From Bacteroidota bacterium (GTDB lineage: Bacteria; Bacteroidota; Bacteroidia; Flavobacteriales_D; Crocinitomicaceae): a stretch of DNA of 49,177 nucleotides. A program made the position numbers and the translations under genes. Location: NCBI GenBank assembly GCA_006226425.1, contig SBGX01000008.1, forward strand, positions 1-49,177, read 5' to 3'. Within the stretch, counting starts at the first letter, position 1. Each line of letters begins with the position of its first letter. Below are positions 1 through 9,015 of the stretch, in pieces. Below the pieces are notes generated by a model. The model saw only the letters and a list, made by a program, of their open reading frames with translations, did no database searches and was not told the origin of the DNA.

Positions 1-177
1 GGCTGTGATAGCATTGTGACACTTGATTTGACAATATTGAATCCAACCAGTGGAACAGATGTACAGAGTGCCTGTGGCAGCTATACCTGGATCGACGGAA
101 ATACTTATACAAATTCTACGGATACGCCAGTGTTCACCTTGATGGGATCGAACGGTTGTGACAGCATCGTAACACTC
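1..177 (+). repeat. In-gene tandem repeat, about 153-bp period
   Basis: Two copies of the coding phrase GCDSIVTL(D/N)LTI (1-36 and 154-189) lie one period of about 153 bases apart. The first is cut by the window edge. More copies are expected upstream in the full gene. Confidence 0.6.
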
Positions 178-675
178 AATTTAACAATTACGAACATTGA
201 CCTGACAGTCAATCAAACAGATAGTACTTTGATGGCGGCACAAAATGGAGCAACGTATGAGTGGCTGGACTGTCAGAACGGTTCCGTCAAAATTCCGGGA
301 GAAACAGGGCAAAGCTTTGTTCCACAAGAGAATGGAGAATACGCCGTGGTAATCACCATGGATGGCTGCGCAGATACTTCGGCTTGTATCATGGTGACAG
401 GAATTGTTGGGATTGATGAAATCCTGGCCGAAAAGGAGGTGAGAATCTACCCGAATCCAAACAATGGACAATTCCGAATTGATTTTCAGGAGCTGGTGCC
501 TGTTTGCACGATCCAACTCATGACAATTCAGGGAAGCATGATTCACACAGAAAGTCATCGAAATCGGCAGGAAGTCGAGTTGAACCTACAAGGAAAACTT
601 GCTCAGGGAACGTACCTGCTTTGGATCAGTTTTGAAGATGGAAGTATTCGGAAATCGAAGATGGTGATTCATTGA
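1..675 (+). CDS. C-terminal part of a repetitive T9SS-secreted surface protein (5' end outside window)
   Basis: The frame is open from base 1, so the gene begins before the window. What remains starts inside a repeat: the phrase GCDSIVTL is encoded at 1-24 and again at 154-177, a period of about 51 residues, with the SACGSYTW...NTYT block between them. Repeats of this kind are common in very large secreted Bacteroidota proteins. After the repeats comes an Ig-like stretch containing WLDCQNGSVKIPGETGQSF. The last 90 residues (from about base 400) form a type A T9SS sorting domain, with the hallmark IYPNPNNGQF and a final strand rich in Lys and Ser. The protein is therefore expected to be exported across the outer membrane and anchored or released at the cell surface. 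The stop codon overlaps the end of the convergent CDF gene by 7 bases. The binding function is unknown. Confidence 0.85.
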   Translation, partial: GCDSIVTLDLTILNPTSGTDVQSACGSYTWIDGNTYTNSTDTPVFTLMGSNGCDSIVTLNLTITNIDLTVNQTDSTLMAAQNGATYEWLDCQNGSVKIPGETGQSFVPQENGEYAVVITMDGCADTSACIMVTGIVGIDEILAEKEVRIYPNPNNGQFRIDFQELVPVCTIQLMTIQGSMIHTESHRNRQEVELNLQGKLAQGTYLLWISFEDGSIRKSKMVIH

Positions 676-1559
676 GAATCAGCCAGACCGGGATGATGAC
701 TTTCATCAATGAGTTCAGTTTCGATGGTGAAGTCGCTGAAATGATAGTGCTTCAGTATTTTGCGTGCGGCTTCTTTGACCTCGGTGATTTGTTGGGGTGA
801 TTGGATCGGCCCCAGTTTGAGGTGGGTGGTAATAATATGTCGCTCACCATCGAGGGACCAGGCGCGCGTTTCATGGATGGACTGAACATTTGGAATTTCC
901 AAAAGCTCTTGTTCAAGGGCTTTCAGATCGATCTCCTTTGGAACTCCCTGAAGAAAAATGAAAAGCGTTTCTTTTAGTCGTCCAAAGACGCCCCAGAGGA
1001 TGTAAAGCGTGATGGCAAGCGAAAGTGCCGGATCGAGGTAAGGCGTATTCCAGAAATGAAGAATACTGGCTACGATCAATACGGCTACCCATCCCAAAAC
1101 GTCCTCCAGTAGATGCCAGGAGATAACCTGTTCATTGAGGGATTTTCCACCTCGCAATTTCCAGGCGGCAAAACCGTTGACAGCAATTCCGAGAATAGCA
1201 AATAGGATCATGCCATTGGCATTGGAGTACTGTGGGTCAAAAAAACGACCTATTGCTTCGTAAATGACGTAAGTGGAACCACTGATTAGGACCAGGCTAT
1301 TGATCAGAGCACCCAGTAGGGAAAGTCGATAATAACCATAAGAAAAACTTTTGTCCGGATGTTTTTTGGCACGAATGTCGAGATACCAGGCCATCCCTAG
1401 TGAAAAGCTATCTCCCAGGTCGTGGAAAGCATCGGAGATGATCGCAATGCTGTTCACGAAAAAACCACCGACAATCTCAATGATCGTAAATGCCAGGTTG
1501 AGGAAAAAGGCAATTTTAAGATTGTTGCTGGATGAAGCATGTTCGTGGTGCTTTCCCAT
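669..1559 (-). CDS. Cation diffusion facilitator (CDF) family metal exporter
   Basis: This 296-residue inner-membrane protein is of the CzcD/ZitB type, which exchanges cytoplasmic Zn2+, Cd2+ or Co2+ for protons. It shows the six-helix CDF layout: a short His-containing N-terminus (GKHHEH), a first helix around NLKIAFFLNLAFTIIEIVGG, and the metal site of helix 2 as SDAFHDLGDS (H-x3-D) paired with HLLED (H-x3-D) in helix 5. A cytoplasmic C-terminal domain of about 90 residues follows (NVQSIHETRAWSLDGERHIITTHL), which in this family binds metal and drives dimerisation. The length is normal. The start is the ATG at 1559, 26 bases downstream of a TATCTTTG box on the minus strand. Its end overlaps the convergent upstream gene by 7 bases. 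The metal specificity cannot be read from sequence alone; zinc is the commonest for this motif set. Confidence 0.9.
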   Translation of the reverse strand: MGKHHEHASSSNNLKIAFFLNLAFTIIEIVGGFFVNSIAIISDAFHDLGDSFSLGMAWYLDIRAKKHPDKSFSYGYYRLSLLGALINSLVLISGSTYVIYEAIGRFFDPQYSNANGMILFAILGIAVNGFAAWKLRGGKSLNEQVISWHLLEDVLGWVAVLIVASILHFWNTPYLDPALSLAITLYILWGVFGRLKETLFIFLQGVPKEIDLKALEQELLEIPNVQSIHETRAWSLDGERHIITTHLKLGPIQSPQQITEVKEAARKILKHYHFSDFTIETELIDESHHPGLADSQ

Positions 1560-1585
1560 AGAATCGGTTTTGGGTCAACGTCATT

Positions 1586-1593
1586 CAAAGATA
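1586..1593 (-). promoter_or_regulatory. Candidate -7 box for the CDF gene
   Basis: The minus strand reads TATCTTTG, an exact match to the Bacteroidota -7 consensus TAnnTTTG, 26 bases before the ATG at 1559. No clear TTG -33 element was found at the usual spacing. Confidence 0.45.
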
Positions 1594-1635
1594 CACTTAA
1601 ATACACTCTTTGGATTGAAAGGCTGATTCTTTAGT

Positions 1636-1673
1636 AGGAAAAAGAAAAGGCCATCCCGTAGGACAGCCTTTCC
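1636..1673 (-). terminator. Probable rho-independent terminator of dnaK
   Basis: On the minus strand just past the dnaK stop, AAAGGC-TG-TCC pairs with GGA-TG-GCCTTT around the loop TACG, followed by TCTTTTTC. The stem has a small symmetric TG/TG interruption. Confidence 0.55.
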
Positions 1674-1695
1674 AATTTATGTTTGAGAAACTATT

Positions 1696-3600
1696 TTATT
1701 TTTTCTCATCAACTTCTTCGAAATCCACGTCAGTTACTTCGTCGGTTGGATTTCCCTGATCTTCACCAGTTCCTGCATTCGGATCAGCTCCTGCAGCGTT
1801 TGCAGCATTGTACATTTCCTGAGAAGCAGCCTGGAAGACTTCATTCAACTTGTCCATGGCAGCATCCAGATTTTCCATGTCTTTGGCTTCAAAGACCTTT
1901 TTCAATTCAGCCAAAGCGTCTTCGATAGGCTGTTTTTTATCTGCCGGGATCTTGTCTCCGTATTCTTTCAATTGACGCTCTGTTTGGAAGATCAATGAAT
2001 CAGCTTTGTTGACTTTTTCAACTTCTTCTTTTTTCTTGTTGTCAGCGTCTGCGTTTGCTTCTGCTTCGGCCTTCATGCGTTCGATTTCCTCGTCGCTCAA
2101 TCCGGAAGAAGCTTCGATTTTAATGGATTGTACTTTCCCGGTTCCTTTATCCTTGGCCGAGATGTTCATGATTCCGTTTGCATCGATGTCAAAGCTTACT
2201 TCAATTTGAGGAACTCCTCGTGGTGCAGGTGGAATATCAGCCAATTGGAAACGTCCAAGTGTTTTGTTATCTGTTGCCATAGGTCGTTCTCCCTGAAGCA
2301 CATGGATATCTACCGATGGTTGGTTGTCTGAAGCGGTTGAAAAAACTTCCGATTTCTTTGTTGGAATCGTTGTGTTCGCCTCAATCAGTTTGGTGAAAAC
2401 ACCTCCCATAGTCTCAATTCCTAAAGAAAGAGGAATCACATCCAACAAAAGGACATCCTTCACTTCTCCCGTCAAAACTCCCCCTTGAATGGCAGCACCG
2501 ATGGCAACTACTTCATCCGGGTTTACACCTTTGGATGGAGATTTTCCGAAGAATTTCTCAACAGCATCCTGGATGATTGGAATACGAGTGGATCCTCCTA
2601 CGAGAATTACTTCGTCGATGTCGCTGGTTGAAAGACCGGCATTTTTCAGAGCTGATCGACACGGAGCGATCGTACGCTCAACGATGTCTGAGATCAATTG
2701 CTCGAATTTTGCTCTTTGCAATGTTCGCACCAAGTGTTTTGGAACTCCGTCAACTGGCATGATGTATGGCAGGTTGATCTCTGTAGAAGTCGTAGAAGAA
2801 AGCTCGATTTTCGCTTTTTCCGCAGCTTCTTTCAAACGTTGCAAAGCCATTGGGTCCTTTCTCAGATCCAGCCCTTCATCATTTTTGAATTCTTCTGCCA
2901 ACCAGTTGATAATTGCCTGATCCACATCATCACCTCCCAGGTGTGTGTCACCATCTGTTGACAATACTTCAAAGACACCGTCTCCCAGTTCGAGGATCGA
3001 AACGTCGTGTGTACCTCCACCGAAGTCAAAAACAACGATTTTCTGATCCAATCCTTTTTTATCCAATCCATAAGCCAGAGCAGCTGCTGTAGGCTCGTTG
3101 ATGATTCGTTTGATCGTCAATCCAGCAATCTCACCAGCTTCTTTCGTAGCCTGTCGTTGAGAGTCATTAAAATATGCCGGAACTGTTACAACAGCTTCAC
3201 TTACTTCCTGTCCCAGGTAGTCTTCCGCTGTTTTTTTCATTTTCTGAAGGATCATGGCAGAAATTTCCTGCGCGGTGTAGTTACGGTCGTCAATTTTAAC
3301 ACGAGGTGTGTTGTTGTCTCCCTTCACTACTTCATAAGGAACGCGTTCAGCTTCATCCTTGATCTCATCAAAAGTAACCCCCATAAAACGCTTGATCGAA
3401 TTGATCGTTTTAGTTGGGTTGGTGATTGCCTGTCTTTTGGCAGGGTCACCTACTTTTCTTTCTCCACCGTCCACGAAAGCAACAATCGATGGCGTGGTTC
3501 TTTTTCCTTCCGAGTTAGCAATAACCACCGGTTCGTTACCTTCCATTACTGAAACACACGAATTGGTAGTTCCTAAGTCGATACCAATTATTTTTCCCAT
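1696..3600 (-). CDS. dnaK: Chaperone protein DnaK (Hsp70)
   Basis: This is an ATP-dependent cytoplasmic Hsp70 chaperone that works with DnaJ and GrpE to fold nascent and heat-damaged proteins. At 634 residues it is full length. The N-terminal ATPase domain shows the phosphate-1 loop [16 protein letters not shown], the phosphate-2 loop [14 protein letters not shown] and the adenosine motif [13 protein letters not shown]. The linker and substrate-binding domain contain [22 protein letters not shown]. The C-terminal lid is rich in Lys, Glu and Ala and ends in EEVDEKK, close to the EEVD-type tail. No dnaJ or grpE lies in the window, so it seems to be transcribed alone. The start is the ATG at 3600. 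A set of inverted repeats at 3724-3750 upstream may belong to its regulation. A terminator-like hairpin follows the stop. Confidence 0.98.
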   Translation of the reverse strand: MGKIIGIDLGTTNSCVSVMEGNEPVVIANSEGKRTTPSIVAFVDGGERKVGDPAKRQAITNPTKTINSIKRFMGVTFDEIKDEAERVPYEVVKGDNNTPRVKIDDRNYTAQEISAMILQKMKKTAEDYLGQEVSEAVVTVPAYFNDSQRQATKEAGEIAGLTIKRIINEPTAAALAYGLDKKGLDQKIVVFDFGGGTHDVSILELGDGVFEVLSTDGDTHLGGDDVDQAIINWLAEEFKNDEGLDLRKDPMALQRLKEAAEKAKIELSSTTSTEINLPYIMPVDGVPKHLVRTLQRAKFEQLISDIVERTIAPCRSALKNAGLSTSDIDEVILVGGSTRIPIIQDAVEKFFGKSPSKGVNPDEVVAIGAAIQGGVLTGEVKDVLLLDVIPLSLGIETMGGVFTKLIEANTTIPTKKSEVFSTASDNQPSVDIHVLQGERPMATDNKTLGRFQLADIPPAPRGVPQIEVSFDIDANGIMNISAKDKGTGKVQSIKIEASSGLSDEEIERMKAEAEANADADNKKKEEVEKVNKADSLIFQTERQLKEYGDKIPADKKQPIEDALAELKKVFEAKDMENLDAAMDKLNEVFQAASQEMYNAANAAGADPNAGTGEDQGNPTDEVTDVDFEEVDEKK

Positions 3601-3723
3601 TTTATTCTTCGTTTATAATTTTCAATTGATTGTCGTTTTCTTTTGGACAAATCCTGTGCCAGCTCTCTTTTAGCATGGATTTCTGCCAAAAAGTTCAATC
3701 CGACCGATTTCTGTACTTTTTTT

Positions 3724-3750
3724 CCTGACGCTTTGTCAGGTTTTATGACA
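3724..3750 (-). promoter_or_regulatory. Overlapping inverted repeats upstream of dnaK
   Basis: Two overlapping dyads share one arm. CCTGAC-N5-GTCAGG spans 3724-3740, and TGTCA-N7-TGACA spans 3734-3750. They lie 124-150 bases upstream of the dnaK ATG and about 85 bases before the divergent ABC gene start, so either gene could be the target. This is not the CIRCE element. Confidence 0.4.
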
Positions 3751-3834
3751 TTTTATAATTTTTTGGGAAAGGCAATATGGATTGGGAATTGGAGTTCTTT
3801 ATCTTTATTGAATGGCTGTTAAATTGATTTGTTT

Positions 3835-4977
3835 ATGATCCAGTTTCAGGAAAAGGTCGGGGAAGTCCGGCGACATCTCCAGGGGGGAGATACGGATTTG
3901 GGTTTTCGCCGTCTGGTGGATTGTGTGCTGGATACCCAAAATAAAGACCACTACCGACAACTAATCAGTTTAACGGATTGGAAGGAGTCGGAAGAACGGG
4001 ATGTTGAGGAGTTGTGTTCCAAAATGATCGAATTTCTGGACGAATTGAAGAAATCCAATGTGCCAGTTCAACAAAAAGAGCGTTTGCTGACAGTTCATCA
4101 ATTGAATAAAACCTATTCACGTGGAAAATTTTGTTTGGGAGACATTGACCTGGAGATTCGCCAGGGGGATGTTTGGGGACTGGTCGGTGAGAATGGAAAT
4201 GGGAAAACGACTTTACTGCGGATTCTAGCTCGCGAATTGGCGTATGACAAAGGGACCATGAACTATGCGCTGCCTTCAGGGAAGGATTATGATTTGCGGA
4301 GCAAGCTGGTGTACATTCCCCAAAGAACAAAGAAATGGTATGGAACCTTAAAAGATAATCTGAAGCTAACGGCGGCGCATTATGGTGTCAGGGGAGAATT
4401 GAATGAATTGCTGGTACTGGTGTACATGATCCGTTTTGGATTGTGGAAGTATCGGGACTTTTATTGGCGTGAATTGTCCTCGGGTTATAAAATGCGTTTT
4501 GAACTAGTTCGCACCTTTTTGAGATCACCTAAAATTTTGTTACTGGATGAACCGCTGGCCAATTTGGATGTCCTTTCCCAGCAGCTAATTCTGGACGATT
4601 TGAAAAGCCTGGCTCAAAGTCTTGCCAATCCAATCGGGATCGTATTGAGTTCACAGCAGCTATACGAGGTGGAAAAAGTATCTGACAGTGTGCTTTTCTT
4701 GAAGGAAGGAAAACCGACACATTTAAAACAGGCGAATGAAGATGAGGTGGTCAGACAAACAGTGATCGAATTGGATGCCCGGGTGGGTAAAGAAGAACTG
4801 ATCGCACTTCTCCAGGACTTGAATCCAGAGAAATTGAATTTTAACGGAGGAATCTATCTACTCACTCTGGCTAGTCCGAATGCCATGGGGGAAGTCCTGA
4901 AAAAACTGGTGGAGTCTAATGTGGAGATTACCTACATCCGGGATATTTCGAAATCAACCCGACGCTTTTTTTCCTAA
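3835..4977 (+). CDS. ABC transporter ATP-binding protein with an extra N-terminal domain
   Basis: This 380-residue cytoplasmic ATPase carries one nucleotide-binding domain. Walker A is GENGNGKT (residues 118-125), the signature is LSSGY (214-218) and Walker B is ILLLDEPLANLD (from 233). The Q-loop lies in YIPQRTKKW. About 84 residues precede the ABC domain; they are helical-looking, acidic and unlike any domain I recognise. About 100 residues follow it, similar to the regulatory tails of NatA/CcmA-type exporters. I chose the ATG at 3835 over the TTG at 3829. The next gene starts 12 bases after the stop and encodes a membrane protein, and an ABC-2 permease follows, so this is the motor of a probable exporter. 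The substrate is unknown. Confidence 0.88.
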   Translation: MIQFQEKVGEVRRHLQGGDTDLGFRRLVDCVLDTQNKDHYRQLISLTDWKESEERDVEELCSKMIEFLDELKKSNVPVQQKERLLTVHQLNKTYSRGKFCLGDIDLEIRQGDVWGLVGENGNGKTTLLRILARELAYDKGTMNYALPSGKDYDLRSKLVYIPQRTKKWYGTLKDNLKLTAAHYGVRGELNELLVLVYMIRFGLWKYRDFYWRELSSGYKMRFELVRTFLRSPKILLLDEPLANLDVLSQQLILDDLKSLAQSLANPIGIVLSSQQLYEVEKVSDSVLFLKEGKPTHLKQANEDEVVRQTVIELDARVGKEELIALLQDLNPEKLNFNGGIYLLTLASPNAMGEVLKKLVESNVEITYIRDISKSTRRFFS

Positions 4978-4989
4978 ACGAATCGCATC

Positions 4990-6708
4990 ATGAGACAATA
5001 TAGAAAGTGGAATAAGTATTTATTGGAGAATCATCCGCTGTGTTGGCACAGCAAGTTTTTTCAGATGAGTTTTTTCGCTCTTCTGTTTTGGGGAATCTCC
5101 TGGTTGAGTGCCTACCTGATGACCTCTCAGGAAGTCTTGAATCAAACATTGATTCGGAATTATTATGAGCGTAGCAATTTTTACCTGATTCACATTATCG
5201 CAGTGATCATTGCCAGTGTGGTTTGGGCACTCTATTTCTACCGGAATAATCCCCTAAAAAGCTTTTATCCAATCCGAAAAGGCTATTTCACAAAGCTTTT
5301 TCTGATGTTTTTTGTCCAGTTTGCACTTTGGGTGGGTGCCAATTATCCTTTTACGATGGGGGCGAGGTACAAGGCAAACCAATTACTTCATGCTACAGAG
5401 CTTGAACAAGCGAGAGGAGAACTTAATTTAGCAGCCCCATTTATGCCGGAGGGTGAAGGTAATTATCAATTGATGGAACGTATTTATCCGGATCCCTTTC
5501 CGATCAGTTATTCAGTTTACGACGAATATTCGGAAGTTTGGACGGATTTACCGGACTACGATGAACGGGCGTACAAATCGGATTATTTGTATTACGAAAC
5601 TGATCGGGACTATTCAATGAAGCAAGCGCTGGACACAAATTTTCAGGTGCGAATAGACGGAAGAAAGTACCTTTTTTATACGACACTGGAGAAGTACGAA
5701 GGGAGTGATAGCTGTACCAGTCACTCATTTTTTAATCACTTTGTTTCGATGGATCCGAAACGGATTCGTCTGCACGAATATGACGTACTGAATTATGGAC
5801 AGGTTATGCTAGCCCCCTCATTTGCCTATGATGAATCGTATAGCAATGTGAAGTACTTTCAGACACACTATGCGAAGCAAATCCATGATTGGGTGCTTCA
5901 AAAGCAATACGATTCGATCCGGAGAGTATTGGAACGAAGCCAGGTTTTTCTGAAAAAATATGGGATTGCCCACGACTGGGATAACGATGTCTTACTGGAT
6001 TACTGGAAGCGCAAGGATTTTTCCGATCCCGGTTCACTTTTTACTTCCTACCGAACTCAGGAAAGTAGCGCGAATCTGAAGAGATTGTCTAAGTTGTGGA
6101 TGCAGGAATCGGACAGTACCTTCTTTCGGGAGATGACTGAGCAAACACCCTTTTTCCTGGATCGTGGAGCCTTGCAGACGCTCTATGAAAATTATGATTA
6201 CCTGGAAGAATCGGTTTGGAAACGTTGGGAGCCCACCCTATTTATAGGATTGGGAATGGCCTGGTTGGCATTGTTGGTAGAAATCTCGGGCTTGATCGCT
6301 CTCTTGCTGACCATTCCTGTTTCTGGGGTGTTGATCATTACAATTAGTTTGCTGACCGTTGTGCTAAGCCAGGGATTTTCGGATTCAGGAAAAGTACTAC
6401 TAACCATTTCCCTGACCCTTTTTGGAATCATTGGAGGGGTGGCAATTTGGTTGAAACGAAAGAACAACGTGCCCAGAATTATTTGGGAAATCAGTATGAA
6501 CTTGGTGTACGTCATGACTCCCTTTGTTTTGTCGATGGCCTGGCTTCTAACAGATTTGTATACGAAAGATGATTTGTTCGATGCTTGTGATTATCAGGTA
6601 CGTCATTTGATCCCGGAATTGACTCCAGCATGGGTACTTCTTCTGGCCACTTGCAGCATTATTCTTTATCTTCCAATGATAAAAATGAGACAGGCGAAGC
6701 CCGAATAA
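4990..6708 (+). CDS. Polytopic membrane protein of the ABC transporter cluster, unknown family
   Basis: This 572-residue protein has three N-terminal membrane segments (about 24-44, 65-83 and 101-119). A soluble region of about 290 residues, rich in Tyr, Asp and Arg, follows (VYDEYSEVWTDLPDYDERAYKSDYLYYETDRDY). The last 160 residues hold four or five membrane segments, beginning LFIGLGMAWLALLVEISGLIALLL. I do not recognise the family. It lies 12 bases after the ABC ATPase and 34 bases before an ABC-2 permease, so it is probably a permease-like partner or accessory of that exporter. No signal peptide or catalytic motif is apparent. The large central domain would be extracytoplasmic if the N-terminus is cytoplasmic and three helices precede it. 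Confidence 0.8.
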   Translation: MRQYRKWNKYLLENHPLCWHSKFFQMSFFALLFWGISWLSAYLMTSQEVLNQTLIRNYYERSNFYLIHIIAVIIASVVWALYFYRNNPLKSFYPIRKGYFTKLFLMFFVQFALWVGANYPFTMGARYKANQLLHATELEQARGELNLAAPFMPEGEGNYQLMERIYPDPFPISYSVYDEYSEVWTDLPDYDERAYKSDYLYYETDRDYSMKQALDTNFQVRIDGRKYLFYTTLEKYEGSDSCTSHSFFNHFVSMDPKRIRLHEYDVLNYGQVMLAPSFAYDESYSNVKYFQTHYAKQIHDWVLQKQYDSIRRVLERSQVFLKKYGIAHDWDNDVLLDYWKRKDFSDPGSLFTSYRTQESSANLKRLSKLWMQESDSTFFREMTEQTPFFLDRGALQTLYENYDYLEESVWKRWEPTLFIGLGMAWLALLVEISGLIALLLTIPVSGVLIITISLLTVVLSQGFSDSGKVLLTISLTLFGIIGGVAIWLKRKNNVPRIIWEISMNLVYVMTPFVLSMAWLLTDLYTKDDLFDACDYQVRHLIPELTPAWVLLLATCSIILYLPMIKMRQAKPE

Positions 6709-6742
6709 AAATCATTTGTATTTTTGGGAGTAAAAGGAGTTC

Positions 6743-8077
6743 ATGAATAAAAGCGGGATCGTAGCCAAAAGGGAAATCTCGGAGCGTTTACGCTCGCGTT
6801 CTTTTTTGGTGATGGCCGTATTGGGGCCCTTGTTTGTTCTGGGGCTGATTTACATGGTCTTTTCATTGGGAGGTAGAGAAAAACAACATTGGAATGTGTT
6901 GATTACAGATCCGGCCGGAATCATGGAAAATAAAATCATGGTTCGGGAAGACGTGTCCATTACGTATTCGTTTGCGAACAATTATATCGAACTGGAGGAT
7001 TTTGCAAAAGGGAAGCCCTACCAGAAATTCGATGTCATGCTGGAAGCAAATGAAAAGATTCTCAGCAATAAAAAAGCATTTTTGTTCTACCGGGAAAAAC
7101 CGGATGCCGGTATTTTGGCGAGGATTCATTATCAGTTTGAACGTCGTCTGGAAGAACGGGTGATTGAGGAACATAGCAAAATGAGCATTGCGGAATTCCG
7201 AAAGCTGAAACAACCGATGATCATGGACGTCCGGAATGTCTATGACCCACACAATGAATCAGTGGATATGAAAGCTTGGGTGGGCTTTTCCTTCGGTGCA
7301 CTGATTGTGATCTTCATTTTTCTGTTCGGGATGACCATTTTACGAAGTATTTCGAGGGAAAAGTCCAACCGGATCGTGGAAGTGTTGTTGGCTAGTATTA
7401 AGCCACGTCAATTATTGTTTGGAAAAATTACTGGAATTGGGATCAGCGCCTTGTTACAATTCGTATTATGGTGTGTGATCATAGCATTTGGCTTATACCT
7501 GATGAGGGAGACAATTTTTCCAGATATTTTTGATCCTGGGAACATGGACATGGGACAATTGGCGGATGAGGCTCGGGAAACGACCTATCGAAGTCATTAT
7601 AAAGGATATGCCTACAATCAATTTGTGGAGTTGGTTTATGAACGGATCAACTTCTCGGTCATGCTTGGCTTCTTCCTGGCTTTTTTTGTGCTGGCCTATC
7701 TTTTTTATGGAACCATGTTCGCCTGTTTGGGATCTCTCACGGGATCGGAAAGCGACGGACAACAGTTCATTATCCCCTTGTTATTGCTTCTTTGTTTCGC
7801 ACTGTATTCCGGATATTTTGCCATCCAGCATCCGATGCACGATTTGACAACGCTCTATAGCTATTTACCTTTTACCGCTCCGGTGGTGTTGATGGTGAAA
7901 TTAGCACAGGGTTTTCCGGAAGGGACCAGTTATCAATTGTATGTATCGATGTTGGTGATGTTAGTCGGGGTGGTCCTGATGCTGATTTTGGCAGCTCGTC
8001 TATACCGAAATGGGATCTTACAGTTCGGACATCGTCTTCGTTGGAAGCATATCGTAAAGTGGTTACGAAGTGCCTGA
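6743..8077 (+). CDS. ABC-2 type transporter permease (NatB-like)
   Basis: This 444-residue inner-membrane permease has the classic ABC-2/NatB layout. A short cytoplasmic elbow (NKSGIVAKREISERLRSRSF) leads into helix 1, followed by an extracytoplasmic domain of about 130 residues. Five further helices follow, including FGALIVIFIFLFGMTILRSISREKSNRIVEVLLASIKPRQLLFGK; the phrase REKxxRIxEVLLxSxxPxxLLxGK is typical of the family. It follows the ABC ATPase and the membrane protein in the same orientation, with only 34 bases between genes. NatAB systems export Na+, and other members export antibiotics or peptides; the substrate here is not evident. Its last 8 bases overlap the GTG start of the Ppx-like gene, which suggests translational coupling. 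Confidence 0.88.
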   Translation: MNKSGIVAKREISERLRSRSFLVMAVLGPLFVLGLIYMVFSLGGREKQHWNVLITDPAGIMENKIMVREDVSITYSFANNYIELEDFAKGKPYQKFDVMLEANEKILSNKKAFLFYREKPDAGILARIHYQFERRLEERVIEEHSKMSIAEFRKLKQPMIMDVRNVYDPHNESVDMKAWVGFSFGALIVIFIFLFGMTILRSISREKSNRIVEVLLASIKPRQLLFGKITGIGISALLQFVLWCVIIAFGLYLMRETIFPDIFDPGNMDMGQLADEARETTYRSHYKGYAYNQFVELVYERINFSVMLGFFLAFFVLAYLFYGTMFACLGSLTGSESDGQQFIIPLLLLLCFALYSGYFAIQHPMHDLTTLYSYLPFTAPVVLMVKLAQGFPEGTSYQLYVSMLVMLVGVVLMLILAARLYRNGILQFGHRLRWKHIVKWLRSA

Positions 8078-8969
8078 TAAAGCAGTCATTGACTTAGGAA
8101 CAAATACGTTCAATTTGCTCATCGCCAGATTGAATGGACACCGTTTTGAAATTATTCATTCAGAAAAGGAAGCTGTTTTGTTAGGCATGGGAGGTATCCA
8201 TAAAGGACTTCTGGCCGAAGAATCGATGCAACGGGGGATTGACTGTTTGAAACGCTTTAAAGCTCGCTGCGAATCACATGGAGTGACGGAAATAAATGCC
8301 TTTGGAACGGCGGCTATCAGGGAGTCTGAGAATGCAGTAGCGTTTTTAGAACGTTGTTGGGAGGAAGTCGGAATTCATATCAAAATTGTGAGTGGATTGG
8401 ATGAAGCCCGTATGATTTATGAAGGAGTTCGTTGCTCGTATGATTTTTCCCGAAGAGGATTGATTATGGACATTGGTGGTGGTAGTACCGAGTTTATTTT
8501 TGCAGATCGTAATGGATTACGATCTTCTTTTAGCTACAAAATTGGCGTTTCCAGAATTTATCAGCAAATGGCCTTGAACGAGCCACTTGATTCAAAGGAT
8601 GTCATCATGCTAACAACTTGGCTGGAGGAACAAACGACCGGTTTTGAATTGGAAACAAATCCGGAACTGCTCATTGGTGCTTCCGGGAGTTTCGAGACCT
8701 TTTATGAACTCATTTTCAAAGAAGAATTTGAAGAAAAGTATGAAGGAGTTCACTTACCAATGGATCGTTTACTAAACGTTTTGGACGAATTGATTTACTC
8801 AAGTTATGAAGAGCGGATGAACAATGAATTCATCAGTGTGATCCGAAAAAAAATGATCCCCATCGCTGCCCTGAAGACGAAATGGGTCATCGACAAATTT
8901 CAATTGAAAGAAGCCATGGTGAGTCCCTGCTCACTAAAAGAAGGGGCACTTTGGTTTGAGCTTCCCTAA
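8070..8969 (+). CDS. Ppx/GppA family phosphatase (exopolyphosphatase or pppGpp phosphatase)
   Basis: This 299-residue cytoplasmic enzyme of the ASKHA fold hydrolyses terminal phosphates of polyphosphate or of pppGpp. The motifs are IDLGTNTFNLLIA (phosphate 1, residues 6-18), INAFGTAAIRES, LIMDIGGGSTEFIFA (phosphate 2) and LIGASGSFETF (adenosine). It has only the two-lobed catalytic core, about 300 residues, without the C-terminal HD-like domains of the long E. coli Ppx. The GTG start at 8070 is supported because IDLGTNT must be near the N-terminus; it overlaps the permease stop by 8 bases. No ppk gene is nearby, so polyphosphate versus pppGpp preference cannot be told from context. Confidence 0.88.
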   Translation: MPDKAVIDLGTNTFNLLIARLNGHRFEIIHSEKEAVLLGMGGIHKGLLAEESMQRGIDCLKRFKARCESHGVTEINAFGTAAIRESENAVAFLERCWEEVGIHIKIVSGLDEARMIYEGVRCSYDFSRRGLIMDIGGGSTEFIFADRNGLRSSFSYKIGVSRIYQQMALNEPLDSKDVIMLTTWLEEQTTGFELETNPELLIGASGSFETFYELIFKEEFEEKYEGVHLPMDRLLNVLDELIYSSYEERMNNEFISVIRKKMIPIAALKTKWVIDKFQLKEAMVSPCSLKEGALWFELP

Positions 8970-8993
8970 ATGGGAATATTGCGACAAAGTACC

Positions 8994-9001
8994 TAATTTT
9001 G
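8994..9001 (+). promoter_or_regulatory. Candidate -7 box before the alpha/beta hydrolase gene
   Basis: TAATTTTG matches TAnnTTTG exactly and ends 14 bases before the ATG at 9016. It lies downstream of the TTG at 8956, so it argues for the later start and for an internal promoter in the 3835-9789 gene run. Confidence 0.4.
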
Positions 9002-9015
9002 CGGGCAGCAAAAAA

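Noticed and set aside
3829-3834. TTG start for the ABC ATPase
   Set aside because: The ATG 6 bases downstream is a better start; the TTG adds only two residues.
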